From the NCBI RefSeq assembly GCF_014205765.1, contig NZ_JACIIZ010000017.1, positions 124,001 through 188,000 of the forward strand: DNA of 64,000 bases, given 5' to 3'. The notes under the pieces are model-generated. The model was not told the DNA's origin. It did not search any database and saw nothing but the letters and a program-made list of their open reading frames with translations. Both the position numbers and the translations under genes were made by a program. Position 1 is the first letter of the stretch; each line of letters opens with the position of its first letter. This DNA is from Nitrospirillum iridis. Its GTDB lineage: Bacteria > Pseudomonadota > Alphaproteobacteria > Azospirillales > Azospirillaceae. Positions 8,913 through 17,059 of this stretch are shown here, piece by piece.

Positions 8913-9235
8913 GGCCGTCCCCCGGCGACGGTGGGCAGCGGCAGATCGGCATCGTCGTCGGCCACGGCCACCGGCTCCAGCTCCTTGCGCTTCATGCCGA
9001 CGCGATGGCCACTGCCGACGAATTCCACACCGTAGATGTAGAACTGCTGCAGGAAGGTGCCGATGCTGACCACATAGCCCTCCTCCCCCTTGCGGGCCAG
9101 GATGTCGCCGATCTCCTTGCCGGCGTAGGTGCCGTCGTTGCGGATGGTCCGCCGGGACCGCACCTTGTCGCCAAAGGTGAAGGCCGGCGGCTCCACGATT
9201 TCCACCACGTCACTGTCGCGGACGATATTGCTCAT
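8909..9235 (-). CDS. nifZ: NifZ-domain protein, second copy
   Basis: A 108-residue NifZ homologue: FTFGDKVRSRRTIRNDGTY, then KGEEGYVVSIGTFLQQFYIY and GVEFVGSGHRVGMKRKELE. It diverges from its neighbour (8673-8912) in the C-terminal half and has an added acidic tail (VADDDADLP). I take ATG 9235 (MSNIVRD) rather than the upstream one inside the LRV gene. The pair may have split duties in P-cluster or FeMo-co maturation, but nothing here shows which. Confidence 0.86.
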   Translation of the reverse strand: MSNIVRDSDVVEIVEPPAFTFGDKVRSRRTIRNDGTYAGKEIGDILARKGEEGYVVSIGTFLQQFYIYGVEFVGSGHRVGMKRKELEPVAVADDDADLPLPTVAGGRP

Positions 9236-10005
9236 GGCGCGATATCCTTCCAACCATCGGTCCCGGTGCTGGATAGGCGGGACAACACCATCTCGCGCAC
9301 CAGGATGTCCTCATCCTTGGCCAGCGTGACCACCTGGGGCAGCGGCACGCGCCCCGCCACCTCGAACCGCACCCGCCAGTCGGGGTCCCGGCCCAGCCGG
9401 GCCAGCAAGTCGGCCGGCAGGCGTTTCGCCACCTCAAGCCGGACGGTGGCGTCGGCGTCGGCCGCCATGGGCAGGACCCAATCGGCGGGCAGGCGGCAGG
9501 CGACCACGCGGCGCACCTCCGGCTCCTTGTCCGCCATCATGCGCGCCAACAGGGGGGGCGCCACCCGGCGCGCCACGACCAGGCGCACGTAGTAATCGGG
9601 GTCGGCCATCATGGGGATCAGCTCCGCATCCGCCAGCAAGGTGGCGACGCGGATGCGCACCTCGCGATGGGGATCGGCGCGCAACCGCAGGGCATAGCGC
9701 CTGGGCAGGCGACGGACGGCGTTCCATCGCACCGTCTCTTCCTCGTCATTCAGCAGCGGCGGCAGCAGAAAGATGTCCGCATGCTTGGCGGCGATGGCCC
9801 GCACCTCGAAATACGGATGCCGCAGGTAGTCGTTGGCGAGATCCGGATTCCAGGTGAAGAACCGGTCGATCCGCCGGGCGTAACGGTCATTGACGCACGC
9901 CTGCCTCAGCCGACAGCGACCCACATCCCGCAGGGCGCCGTGCCCACAGGTGTCGCAGGACACCGGCGCCCCCAGCCAATCCACCGCCTCATCGATGTCA
10001 GTCAT
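9232..10005 (-). CDS. 4Fe-4S cluster leucine-rich-variant (LRV) repeat protein
   Basis: A 257-residue protein. The N-terminus carries C17, C20, C31 and C37 (C-x2-C-x10-C-x5-C), the cluster site of the LRV family described from the Azotobacter nif region. From about residue 60 on there are repeated helical units of roughly 24 residues, such as DPHREVRIRVATLLAD, DPDYYVRLVVARRVAP, DKEPEVRRVVACRLPA and DADATVRLEVAKRLPA. These form a HEAT-like solenoid used for protein contacts. The role in nitrogen fixation is unknown. The ATG at 10005 overlaps the upstream TPR gene by eight bases. Confidence 0.88.
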   Translation of the reverse strand: MTDIDEAVDWLGAPVSCDTCGHGALRDVGRCRLRQACVNDRYARRIDRFFTWNPDLANDYLRHPYFEVRAIAAKHADIFLLPPLLNDEEETVRWNAVRRLPRRYALRLRADPHREVRIRVATLLADAELIPMMADPDYYVRLVVARRVAPPLLARMMADKEPEVRRVVACRLPADWVLPMAADADATVRLEVAKRLPADLLARLGRDPDWRVRFEVAGRVPLPQVVTLAKDEDILVREMVLSRLSSTGTDGWKDIAP

Positions 10006-10540
10006 GATCGTCCTGCCCCATGCGCTGTATGACATTCAGCAGGACCTCGGCGCCGACCTTGTCGGTGGGGTCCAGTTCCAGAAGCTTCAGCACGGCGGCC
10101 AACCCCTCATCCAGGTTGCCCAGGCGCATCTGCAGATAGGCGTAGCCCTTGAGCGTGAACAGGAAGAAGCGGGGCAACTGGCTGTCATAGCTGCCGAAAT
10201 CGGCGTCGACGGCGGTGACCTGCCGCCAGTCGGGGGACAGGTGATTGTCCTGCGCCGCCTTGGCCAGGCACAACCGGGCGACGTCCAAGGCGTCGGCCAG
10301 CCGCCCCTTGTAGAAATAGAACCGGTAGAAGGCGATCAGGACGGCGGCATGGCCGGGCGCCGCCGTCCGGGCATGCCGCAGATGGCGCAAGGCCACCTCG
10401 TCCAGGTGATAGGCCTGGCCGGCGGCGCCCAGATGGTACTCGGCCGCCGCCGGCAGGCCGCCGCCCAGCAGGGCATCCGCCAGCAAGGCGTCCTCCGCGA
10501 TGGCCGACCGTCGATCACCATGTCCCAGCGGTCCCATCAT
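9998..10540 (-). CDS. TPR-like protein of the nifB operon
   Basis: A 180-residue all-helical protein with tetratricopeptide-like units: AVLIAFYRFYFYKGRLADALDV and LKGYAYLQMRLGNLDEGLAA both have the small-aromatic pattern of TPR helices. It ends with LNVIQRMG. No signal peptide is present, so it is probably a cytoplasmic adaptor. ATG 10540 or the next codon (10537) follows GGGGAGGGG. Similar proteins sit next to HesB-like genes in other nif clusters, but a specific function is not known to me. Confidence 0.75.
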   Translation of the reverse strand: MMGPLGHGDRRSAIAEDALLADALLGGGLPAAAEYHLGAAGQAYHLDEVALRHLRHARTAAPGHAAVLIAFYRFYFYKGRLADALDVARLCLAKAAQDNHLSPDWRQVTAVDADFGSYDSQLPRFFLFTLKGYAYLQMRLGNLDEGLAAVLKLLELDPTDKVGAEVLLNVIQRMGQDDHD

Positions 10541-10566
10541 GCCCCTGGCCCCTCCCCGACCGCCGC

Positions 10567-10899
10567 CTACTGAAGCCGAACCGGCGCGCTGACGGCCGAC
10601 CCGCACGACGTCGCCTTGGGATCGCGGAAGACCAGGCCGGTCTGCGACGCGCCGTCGGTGAAGTCGATGGTCACGCCTTCCAGGAGAATGCGGCTTTCCG
10701 CCGGCAGGAACAGGCGCAGGCCGTCGCGTTCAATGACGGCGTCGCCCGGTTGGGCCGCGTCCTTGACGCTGATGTCCGCCGACAGGCCGGAACAGCCGCC
10801 GGGGCTGAGCACCAGGCGAAAGCCGCTGTCCGGGCCGCCGTCGGCGCGCAGCATGAAGCGAATGAACCGCTCGGCGGCGGGGGTGATGGTGAAGCTCAT
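10567..10899 (-). CDS. HesB/IscA-family protein with one ligand cysteine missing
   Basis: A 110-residue A-type Fe-S carrier fold. Canonical IscA/SufA proteins bind iron or a cluster by C35, C99 and C101; here C36 (GGCSGLS) and C99 (TSCGS) are present but residue 101 is serine, and the usual CGCG-SF tail is replaced by CGSAVSAPVRLQ. The other copy at 25851-26171 has all three cysteines. This protein may bind metal differently or act as a partner. It lies between fdxN (14 bases away) and the TPR gene. Confidence 0.85.
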   Translation of the reverse strand: MSFTITPAAERFIRFMLRADGGPDSGFRLVLSPGGCSGLSADISVKDAAQPGDAVIERDGLRLFLPAESRILLEGVTIDFTDGASQTGLVFRDPKATSCGSAVSAPVRLQ

Positions 10900-10913
10900 G
10901 AGGAAAGGCTCCT

Positions 10914-11138
10914 TTACGCCGGAATCTGGTAGCGCGGATATGAGGTGTCGATGACGCAGGTGTTGTCGACCGGACAGACGGCGGCGCACTGCGGCGCATC
11001 GAAATGCCCCAGGCATTCCGTGCACTTCTTCGGGTTGATGACGAAGGTGCCGTTCTTTTCGGAGATTGCCACGTTGGGGCATTCGGCCTCGCAAGCCGAA
11101 CAACTGGTGCACTGGGACGCGATGATCTTCAAGGCCAT
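10914..11138 (-). CDS. fdxN: 2[4Fe-4S] ferredoxin FdxN
   Basis: A 74-residue bacterial-type ferredoxin. The first cluster uses C10, C13, C16 and C55, the second C20, C39, C42 and C51 in the usual crossed pattern; the C-x2-C-x8-C-x3-C spacing in the second half is the Alvin/FdxN type. A further cysteine is at 61. FdxN carries electrons for NifB in FeMo-co precursor synthesis or to nitrogenase reductase in related bacteria. It is directly downstream of nifB, the common order in alphaproteobacteria. Confidence 0.93.
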   Translation of the reverse strand: MALKIIASQCTSCSACEAECPNVAISEKNGTFVINPKKCTECLGHFDAPQCAAVCPVDNTCVIDTSYPRYQIPA

Positions 11139-11225
11139 GACGGTATGCTCCTCGTGGGGGATGTCCTGGCGGGGGGGATGCGGCCCACCCCGCCAGGCGC
11201 CTCGGGCGACAAGGATCGGCGCGCC

Positions 11226-12788
11226 TCAGGCGGCGACGATCAGCGCGCCCTGGCGGATGGCGGCGTCGCCGCGCGGGTGGTGTTCCAGCGCACCGCTGGT
11301 CACCTTTTCCAGATAGCCCTTGAACCAGGCGATGGCTGATTTCTCAATGAACTCGTGGGCGTAACCGTCCACGGGCTCGATGCCGGCCTTGGTCAGGTCA
11401 TCCTTGGGGCAGCCGCCGATCTTGGCGACAAAGACGGCATGGCAGTCGTTGATGGCGCGGATGACCGTTTCCAGGCTGCCCTCATCGCCATAGCCGCCCT
11501 GGCAGTACAGGTCCACCCGGCGGTGGCCGACGAACTTGGCGCCGGCGGTCGACAACTCATAGACCTGGAATTCCTTGGCATGGCCGAAATGTTCGTTGAT
11601 CAGGCCCGACCCCTTGGTCGCCACGGCCACCAGCAGGGTGATGTCGCTGCTTTCGCCCGCCAGCGTCGCCAACTCCTCCTGCTTGGCCGCCACCTTGGCC
11701 ACCCGCTCCTCCTCCACCTTGGCCTGGTAGGCCTTACGGCCGTCCAGGTCGTAGGCGACCTCCATCTCCATGATCTTGTCGGTGGTGAACTCCGCGCTGC
11801 GGTCCTCGCCCAGCAAGCCGACGGCATCGGCCCGGCACTGGCGGCAATGGCGCATCATGTTCATCTCGCCCTCGCAGCTGTCCTGCAGAGCCTTCAACTC
11901 CTGCGCGGTGGGACCGCGCTGACCCGTCAGGCCGAACACGGTGCCGTGCTCGGGGGCGGAAATCAGGGGCATGATGTTGTGCAGGAAGGCGCCGCGGGAC
12001 TTCACCGCCCGGTTGACCTCCACCAAGTGCCGGTCGTTGACGCCCGGGATCATGACCGAGTTGACCTTGCACAGGATGCCCCGCTCGGTCAGCATCTCCA
12101 GGCCCTGAAGCTGGCGGTCCGTCAGGATCTTGGCGGCCTCGACGCCGGTGTAGCGCTTGTGCTTCCAGAAGATCCACGGATAGATCATGGCGCCGATTTC
12201 GGGGTCGACCATGTTGATGGTGATGGTCACATGGTCGACGTTGTAGCGGGCGATGGTGTCGACATGGTCGGGCAACGCCAGGCCGTTGGTCGACAGGCAC
12301 AGCTTGATGTCGGGTGCTGTCTGGGAAATCAGCTCGAACGTCTTGAAGGTCTTGGCCGGGTTGGCCAGGGGATCGCCCGGCCCGGCGATGCCCAGCACGG
12401 TCATCTGCGGAATGGTGGAGGCGACGGCCAACACCTTCTTGGCGGCCTGCTCCGGGGTCAGCCGTTCGCTGACCACCCCGGGGCGGGATTCATTGGCGCA
12501 GTCGTATTTGCGATTACAGTAATTGCATTGGATGTTGCAGGCTGGCGCCACCGCCACATGCATGCGGGCATAGTGGTGGTGCGCCTCCTCACTGTAACAG
12601 GGATGGTTCTTCACCTTCTCCCAAATCTCGGTGGGCAGGTCGCCCTGGCCTGCGGCCGATCCGCAACTGGCCTTGCCGCTGCCGCCCTGGGTGCCGCAGC
12701 CCTTGTGCTCCGCCACCTGCTGCATCACGGCGTCGATGGTGGGAAGGGCGCCTGCGGAGGCCCCGTCTTGCTGCGTCGATGCGTGCAT
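11226..12788 (-). CDS. nifB: NifB, FeMo-co core (NifB-co) synthase
   Basis: A 520-residue radical SAM protein that fuses two 4Fe-4S units and inserts the central carbide to make NifB-co. The SAM cluster motif is C84-x3-C88-x2-C91 (CNIQCNYC). Additional cysteines in the N-terminus ([13 protein letters not shown]) and in [12 protein letters not shown] fit ligands of the substrate clusters. The C-terminal 110 residues are a NifX-like domain ([20 protein letters not shown]), giving the NifB-NifX fusion usual in proteobacteria. The ATG at 12788 has AGGAACG seven bases upstream. It is the first gene of a long operon and has its own sigma-54 promoter. Confidence 0.96.
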   Translation of the reverse strand: MHASTQQDGASAGALPTIDAVMQQVAEHKGCGTQGGSGKASCGSAAGQGDLPTEIWEKVKNHPCYSEEAHHHYARMHVAVAPACNIQCNYCNRKYDCANESRPGVVSERLTPEQAAKKVLAVASTIPQMTVLGIAGPGDPLANPAKTFKTFELISQTAPDIKLCLSTNGLALPDHVDTIARYNVDHVTITINMVDPEIGAMIYPWIFWKHKRYTGVEAAKILTDRQLQGLEMLTERGILCKVNSVMIPGVNDRHLVEVNRAVKSRGAFLHNIMPLISAPEHGTVFGLTGQRGPTAQELKALQDSCEGEMNMMRHCRQCRADAVGLLGEDRSAEFTTDKIMEMEVAYDLDGRKAYQAKVEEERVAKVAAKQEELATLAGESSDITLLVAVATKGSGLINEHFGHAKEFQVYELSTAGAKFVGHRRVDLYCQGGYGDEGSLETVIRAINDCHAVFVAKIGGCPKDDLTKAGIEPVDGYAHEFIEKSAIAWFKGYLEKVTSGALEHHPRGDAAIRQGALIVAA

Positions 12789-12877
12789 ATTCGTTCCTCG
12801 CTTTTGAGCCGCCCTCGCTCTCGGGGCAAAAGGCCGGCGGTCGGACGTCAAGGCCGGGACTGGTCACCCACCGGTTC

Positions 12878-12893
12878 AGCAACCGGCATGCCA
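12878..12893 (-). promoter_or_regulatory. Sigma-54 -24/-12 promoter of nifB
   Basis: The minus strand reads TGGCATGCCGGTTGCT, matching TGGCAYG-N4-TTGCW fully. It is 90 bases from the nifB start and 55 bases from the NifA site. Confidence 0.86.
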
Positions 12894-12947
12894 CTATCAG
12901 GATCGCAATATTCTGTTTTATATCAGTTACTTGTTGAGAAACGCCGA

Positions 12948-12963
12948 TGTCGGCTTACCGACA
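12948..12963. promoter_or_regulatory. NifA upstream activator sequence for nifB
   Basis: TGTCGGCTTACCGACA is a perfect TGT-N10-ACA site with an extended TGTCGG/CCGACA palindrome. It lies between the SIR2-like gene's stop and the nifB promoter. Confidence 0.85.
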
Positions 12964-12997
12964 GGCGCTGGTACGTCTGGCGGAAACGCGACAGGGC

Positions 12998-13879
12998 TCA
13001 CGCCGCGTCGCGCAGAATTTCAACCGCCCGCGCCAAGGGCAGCGCGATGGGCGTCAGCCCCTGGGCCGACAGGAACTTCACCTCATTGCGGGTCAGGGCA
13101 GCCGGATCCACGATGGCGTAGTGCCGGGCCCCTGACCGCTTGGTCACCTGGCGGGCGTAGGTGCGCAGCAACTGGTCGTGGAAACGACAGCCGATGAACA
13201 GGAAGGCGCGATCCCGGCGCCTGTCCTTCACCACCTCGGGGATGGGGGTCTGGATGTCGATCTCCGTCAGAACCTCGACATAGTCCGCATCCGAGATCAG
13301 GAAATTCCGCGCCGGCAGCGCGCCGCCGTGGGGCTTGTACAACAGGGTGGTCCAGTCGGCCGCTTGCGCCCGGTGGACCTCCGCCCCGCCGGCATCATAG
13401 AAGCGGTACCAGCGATCCTCGCCGATACCGGCACGGGTGATGCCCTGCACCTCCCCCCACGTGTCGCCATGGGCCGCCAATGCCGTCCGCATGGCCCCGT
13501 CGTACCAGCTGTCCACGATCAACGGCAGATCCAGGGCGGCCAGATGGGCATGCAGGGCCGTGGGCGCCACCGGCGGCTGGAACGCCTCCGCCATCCACGC
13601 CGACAGCGTGGCGCGGTGCTTATAGCTCTCGATGTGCTGCGCCGACGCCCAGGCGTTGCCTTTGGCGCGGCGCGGCAGGGCCACCTTGCCGGCGAAGAAT
13701 TCCGCCAGCGCTTCCGGCGTGGCCGGAACCGGGGACGGCGCGGCATCGGCATCCATCTGTTGCGCCAGTCCGGGCCCCAGATAGGGGACGACGCTGCCCT
13801 GCCGCAGGCCGCTGGCCAGATCGGCCAACAGCGCCTCGGGCTCCACCCCGGCGTCCAAGATCGCGCATGCCGCCGTCAT
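12998..13879 (-). CDS. SIR2-like protein co-transcribed with nifT
   Basis: A 293-residue protein of the SIR2-like (SIR2_2) group. A glycine-rich turn VPYLGPGLA is at 31-39, the sirtuin-type histidine H184 is in KPHGG (182-186), and the C-terminal FIGCRFHDQLLRTY and YAIVDP segments match the NAD-binding fold. The position that normally reads T-N-x-D, with the Asn needed for catalysis, reads SWYD (124-127), so NAD hydrolysis may be lost or altered. It starts two bases after nifT and is read from the nifT sigma-54 promoter. SIR2-like genes are known in other nif clusters, with no assigned role that I know of. Confidence 0.82.
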   Translation of the reverse strand: MTAACAILDAGVEPEALLADLASGLRQGSVVPYLGPGLAQQMDADAAPSPVPATPEALAEFFAGKVALPRRAKGNAWASAQHIESYKHRATLSAWMAEAFQPPVAPTALHAHLAALDLPLIVDSWYDGAMRTALAAHGDTWGEVQGITRAGIGEDRWYRFYDAGGAEVHRAQAADWTTLLYKPHGGALPARNFLISDADYVEVLTEIDIQTPIPEVVKDRRRDRAFLFIGCRFHDQLLRTYARQVTKRSGARHYAIVDPAALTRNEVKFLSAQGLTPIALPLARAVEILRDAA

Positions 13880-13881
13880 CG

Positions 13882-14100
13882 TCAGTCCTCCTCCCCGCCG
13901 CGCTTGCGCGCATTGACCGTGATGGGCAGGCGGGTGTCCGCCGCCATTTCAGGCAAGTCCAGCACCCAGCCATTGGCGATGCGGACCCACCCGCCCCACA
14001 GCGTCTCGTGCTCCGCCTCGACCACGGGTTCCTCCAGGTCTTTCTTGGGCACGTAAATCGACAGCCCGCTCTCGGGCGAGCGGCGGATCATCACCTTCAT
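13882..14100 (-). CDS. nifT: NifT/FixU
   Basis: A 72-residue NifT protein starting MKVMIRRSPESGLSIYVPKK, with the conserved WGGWVRIANGWVLDLPEM centre. NifT/FixU is conserved in nif clusters but dispensable in the species tested; its function is unknown. It is the first gene of a short operon with the SIR2-like gene. The start at 14098-14100 is fixed by the family's N-terminus. Confidence 0.92.
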   Translation of the reverse strand: MKVMIRRSPESGLSIYVPKKDLEEPVVEAEHETLWGGWVRIANGWVLDLPEMAADTRLPITVNARKRGGEED

Positions 14101-14154
14101 TGACGGGCTTCCTTGCGACTTCGGGGGATGGGACGCCCCACCCCCATGGAATTC

Positions 14155-14170
14155 AGCAAGGGGCGTGCCA
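14155..14170 (-). promoter_or_regulatory. Sigma-54 -24/-12 promoter of nifT
   Basis: The minus strand reads TGGCACGCCCCTTGCT, a full match to the sigma-54 consensus, 55 bases upstream of nifT. It faces away from the plus-strand element at 14312-14327, with NifA-like sites in between. Confidence 0.85.
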
Positions 14171-14225
14171 GACGACCCCGCCCCCGCGAACGGCGGAATG
14201 CCTGCCATTTCGCGCCATTCGCCCA

Positions 14226-14262
14226 CGTCGGGAACCCGACAGCCCCTGTCGCATCCCCGACC
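14226..14262. promoter_or_regulatory. Two tandem near-consensus NifA sites between nifT and the DUF2478-like gene
   Basis: CGTCGGGAACCCGACA (14226-14241) and TGTCGCATCCCCGACC (14247-14262) each miss one base of TGT-N10-ACA. They lie in the middle of the divergent region, 56 bases from the minus promoter and about 50 from the plus promoter. Confidence 0.6.
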
Positions 14263-14311
14263 GGATTGGGCCGGATCGGCGTCAACCGGCCCGCTCAGGC
14301 CACACTGGGGC

Positions 14312-14327
14312 TGGCACGCCGGCTGCA
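14312..14327 (+). promoter_or_regulatory. Sigma-54 -24/-12 promoter of the DUF2478-like gene
   Basis: TGGCACGCCGGCTGCA has the -24 GG and -12 GC elements in the correct spacing, with one T-to-C change in the -12 box. The gene starts 58 bases downstream. Confidence 0.75.
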
Positions 14328-14385
14328 ACCATCGGATAATCCGGATCGTGATCGCCGGGAGCAGATCCAGCCGACAGGAGGCCCC

Positions 14386-14937
14386 ATGCCTGACAGCGCC
14401 ACCTTCACCCAGAACCTGTTGAATTTGGCCGCCGTGATTTATCACCCGGCGGACGACGTCGATCAGCTGCTGGCGGCCTTCGCCGGCCAGCTACGTGCCC
14501 AGGGCCGGCGGATCGGGGGGATCGTCCAACGCAACCAGCATGATGAGGGCGGGCTGGGGAAGCTGATGGAGGTGGTGGATCTGCGGACGGGCCACGCCAT
14601 CCCCATCTGCCAGAACCTGGGGCCAGGATCGACGGCCTGCCGGCTGAACCAGGCCGGCTTGGCCGACGCGGCCCAGGCCGTCACCCGGGCCATCGATGAC
14701 GGGGTTGAACTGGTCATCGTCAACAAATTCGGCAAGACCGAAGTGGAGGGCGGCGGCCTGCGCAGCGAAATCGCGGCGGCGGTGGCCGCGGGCCTGCCCG
14801 TGCTGACCGCCGTGCCGAGGCGTTTCCAGGACGCCTGGCGGGCCTTCACCGGCGGCTACGGCACGACCTTGGCCTGCGACCGCGCCATCATCAATGACTG
14901 GTGGAACGAGACGTCCCGGTGGGTGGCGGCCCGATAA
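14386..14937 (+). CDS. DUF2478-like protein, probable molybdenum-related NTPase fold
   Basis: A 183-residue soluble protein. Features such as LRAQGRRIGGIVQRN, the GPGSTACRLNQAGLADAA centre, LVIVNKFGKTEVEGGGLRSE and the end TLACDRAIINDWW resemble DUF2478 proteins, which are often encoded next to molybdate transport or nif genes. The N-terminal Walker A that such NTPase-like proteins derive from is not obvious. The ATG at 14386 follows ACAGGAGG. It has a NifA/sigma-54 type promoter divergent from nifT. A role in molybdenum supply is inferred from context. Confidence 0.78.
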   Translation: MPDSATFTQNLLNLAAVIYHPADDVDQLLAAFAGQLRAQGRRIGGIVQRNQHDEGGLGKLMEVVDLRTGHAIPICQNLGPGSTACRLNQAGLADAAQAVTRAIDDGVELVIVNKFGKTEVEGGGLRSEIAAAVAAGLPVLTAVPRRFQDAWRAFTGGYGTTLACDRAIINDWWNETSRWVAAR

Positions 14938-14941
14938 AAAA

Positions 14942-14963
14942 GGGGCCGCCAACAGGCGGCCCC
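14942..14963 (-). terminator. Rho-independent terminator of the molbindin gene
   Basis: A 9-bp stem GGGGCCGCC / GGCGGCCCC with an AACA loop. Read on the minus strand it is followed by a run of six T bases, as expected for the end of the molbindin (mop) transcript. On the plus strand it may also stop the DUF2478-like transcript, but without a T run. Confidence 0.82.
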
Positions 14964-14983
14964 CTTCCCATCCGGACGGGACG

Positions 14984-15190
14984 TTATTTGCCGATGATCA
15001 CGTCGGACGATTTGATGATGGCGGACACGGTATCCCCGATCGCGAGGCCCAGATCGTCCACGGATTCATTGGTGATGGAGGAGGTGATCAGGCAGCCGTT
15101 GGCGATCTCGATCTTCACGTGGGCGGTGGTGACGCCCTTGGTGACCGCGACGACTTTGCCCTCGATAACATTCCGCGCGCTGAGTTTCAT
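14984..15190 (-). CDS. Molbindin (single TOBE/Mop domain)
   Basis: A 68-residue Mop protein: MKLSARNVIEGKVVAVTKG, then NGCLITSSITNESVDDLGL and the end AIIKSSDVIIGK, all typical of TOBE/molbindins. These proteins form hexamers that bind molybdate and buffer its supply. The gene lies 90 bases downstream of nifA in the same direction and ends in a clear terminator. Together with modD and nifQ it points to active molybdenum handling. Confidence 0.93.
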   Translation of the reverse strand: MKLSARNVIEGKVVAVTKGVTTAHVKIEIANGCLITSSITNESVDDLGLAIGDTVSAIIKSSDVIIGK

Positions 15191-15280
15191 AGTCAGTTAC
15201 CCATCTTTTCCTGGTGTAGGGGCCTCAGGGGCCCGGGATGACCCGCACCGTCCGGAGATAGATCGCGACGGTTGCGGGAA

Positions 15281-17059
15281 TCAGAATTTCTTCACCGAAA
15301 TGTTATGCTTGGTCAGGGCGTAGCCGACCTGACGCGGCGTCAGGTTCAGCAGGCGCGCGGCCTTGGCCTGCACCCACCCCGCCGTTTCCATGGCCTGCAG
15401 CAGACGCTCACGTTCCGACGGGCCCTCGCCCTGCGCCACGCTGCAGGTTCCGGATTGCGGGCAGCCGGCGGGCGGTGCCACGGCAGTGTCGCCGCCCGCC
15501 GGGGCTTCCGGCACCGGACGCGGCGCGGGCGCCACGCGGGGAATGATCTTGAACGATGCCCCCGTGCCGATCGCGCCCTTCCACAGGGTGGAGGACAGGC
15601 ATTCGTCATGATGGCAGGCGAAATCGTCGGCCATGATCCGGGGATCTTTGGCCAGGGTGGCCGTCCGCCGGACGCAGTTCTCAAGCTCACGGACATTGCC
15701 GGGGAAGTAGCACCCTTCCAGCACGTCCTTGGCCGAGGGGGTCAAGGCCATCTGGGTGCCGTGTTCCTGATTGAAGCGGCGCAGGAATTCCCCCGCCAGC
15801 AGCTTCACGTCTTCCCGCCGCTCACGGAGCGCCGGCAGGGAGATCGACACCACATTGATGCGGTAGTAGAGATCGGCGCGGAACTCCCCCTTCGCCACCG
15901 CGTCCTCCAGGTTCTTGTTCGTCGCCGTCACCAGCCGGACATCGACCTGAAGCGTGCGTGTGCCGCCCACCCGCTCGAACTCCCCTTCCTGCAGGACGCG
16001 TAGCAGTTTGGCCTGGAAGGAGGGGGAGATTTCCCCGATCTCATCCAGGAACAGCGTGCCGCCATGGGCCAGTTCGAAGCGCCCCTTGCGTTGCGCCAGC
16101 GCGCCGGTGAACGCCCCCTTCTCATGGCCGAACAGTTCGGACTCCAGCATGGATTCCGGCAGGGCGGCGCAGTTCAGCTTGACGAAGGGGCCCTTTTTGC
16201 GCGGCGACAGATCATGGGTGGCACGGGCGAACAGCTCCTTGCCCGTACCGGATTCCCCCCGCAACAACACGGTGGAATTGCTGCGGGCGACGATCTTGAT
16301 CTTATCGATCACGGCGCGGATGGCCGGACTGGTGCCGACGATGCCCTGCACCCCGCCGCCCGGCGCCCCACCCGCCGGCACCCCGGCGTCGCGGTCAGGA
16401 CGGACGGTTTCCGACAGTTCCTTTTCCAGCCGGCGCTGCGCACTCATCAGCCGTTCGCGGTCGCGGCCGATGACGTCGTGCAGGCGGACGGTCTGACCCA
16501 CCAGGTTGGCGATCATCACCAGGAAACGGACGTCCTCATCCAGGCGGACCATGGTCTTTCCATCCCAGGTCCGGTCCAGGGTCAAGGTGCCGATGACACG
16601 GTCCCGTTCCTTGATCGGCACACCGACGAAGGAGACGCGGGCATCCGTGGACCATTCCACCGGTGACCAGTCGGCGAACAGCGGGCTGTCCGCCACGCTT
16701 TCCACGACCACCGGCATCTGGGTGGTGACGATCTGGCCGATCGCCCGTTCGGGTAGGCGGTCAAAATAGCTCTTGGCGTTCCTTTCCGTCCAACCCAGGC
16801 CCACCACAACCTCCGGCGCGCCGTCATCGCCCAGCAAGGCGATGATGCCGTGGTGCATCTCCAGGAAACTGGATAGCAGGGCCAGGACGTTGGAAAGCGT
16901 GGTCTCAAGCCGCGCCGGCACGGCGAGGATCTTGGAAATCTCATAGACGCCGTGCAGCGCGATTTCCGCCCGGGTGGAGAATTCCGCAGCGCGGGCGGAA
17001 GGGCCCGGGGTCGCCAACGGCGGGACGAACAGCGATGAGGCGGCACCAGTCACAGGCAT
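15281..17059 (-). CDS. nifA: NifA, sigma-54-dependent activator of nif genes
   Basis: A 592-residue enhancer-binding protein. An N-terminal GAF domain (about 28-185) is followed by an AAA+ domain with Walker A GESGTGKE (268-275) and the sigma-54 contact GAFTGA (315-320), then a Fis-type HTH at the end (KAARLLNLTPRQVGYALTKH). Between AAA+ and HTH lie C450, C462, C482 and C487 with exact C-x11-C-x19-C-x4-C spacing, the hallmark of oxygen-sensitive NifA that works without NifL; two more Cys (GCPQSGTC) follow. ATG 17059 has a GAGGAGA site. No sigma-54 promoter is visible in the gap to modD, so expression may be by read-through or another sigma factor. Confidence 0.95.
   Translation of the reverse strand: MPVTGAASSLFVPPLATPGPSARAAEFSTRAEIALHGVYEISKILAVPARLETTLSNVLALLSSFLEMHHGIIALLGDDGAPEVVVGLGWTERNAKSYFDRLPERAIGQIVTTQMPVVVESVADSPLFADWSPVEWSTDARVSFVGVPIKERDRVIGTLTLDRTWDGKTMVRLDEDVRFLVMIANLVGQTVRLHDVIGRDRERLMSAQRRLEKELSETVRPDRDAGVPAGGAPGGGVQGIVGTSPAIRAVIDKIKIVARSNSTVLLRGESGTGKELFARATHDLSPRKKGPFVKLNCAALPESMLESELFGHEKGAFTGALAQRKGRFELAHGGTLFLDEIGEISPSFQAKLLRVLQEGEFERVGGTRTLQVDVRLVTATNKNLEDAVAKGEFRADLYYRINVVSISLPALRERREDVKLLAGEFLRRFNQEHGTQMALTPSAKDVLEGCYFPGNVRELENCVRRTATLAKDPRIMADDFACHHDECLSSTLWKGAIGTGASFKIIPRVAPAPRPVPEAPAGGDTAVAPPAGCPQSGTCSVAQGEGPSERERLLQAMETAGWVQAKAARLLNLTPRQVGYALTKHNISVKKF

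Noticed and set aside
11355-13121. 588-codon plus-strand open frame opposite nifB
   Set aside because: Composition is that of antisense to nifB (runs of His, Gly, Ala, Leu) with no recognisable domain; nifB on the other strand is certain.
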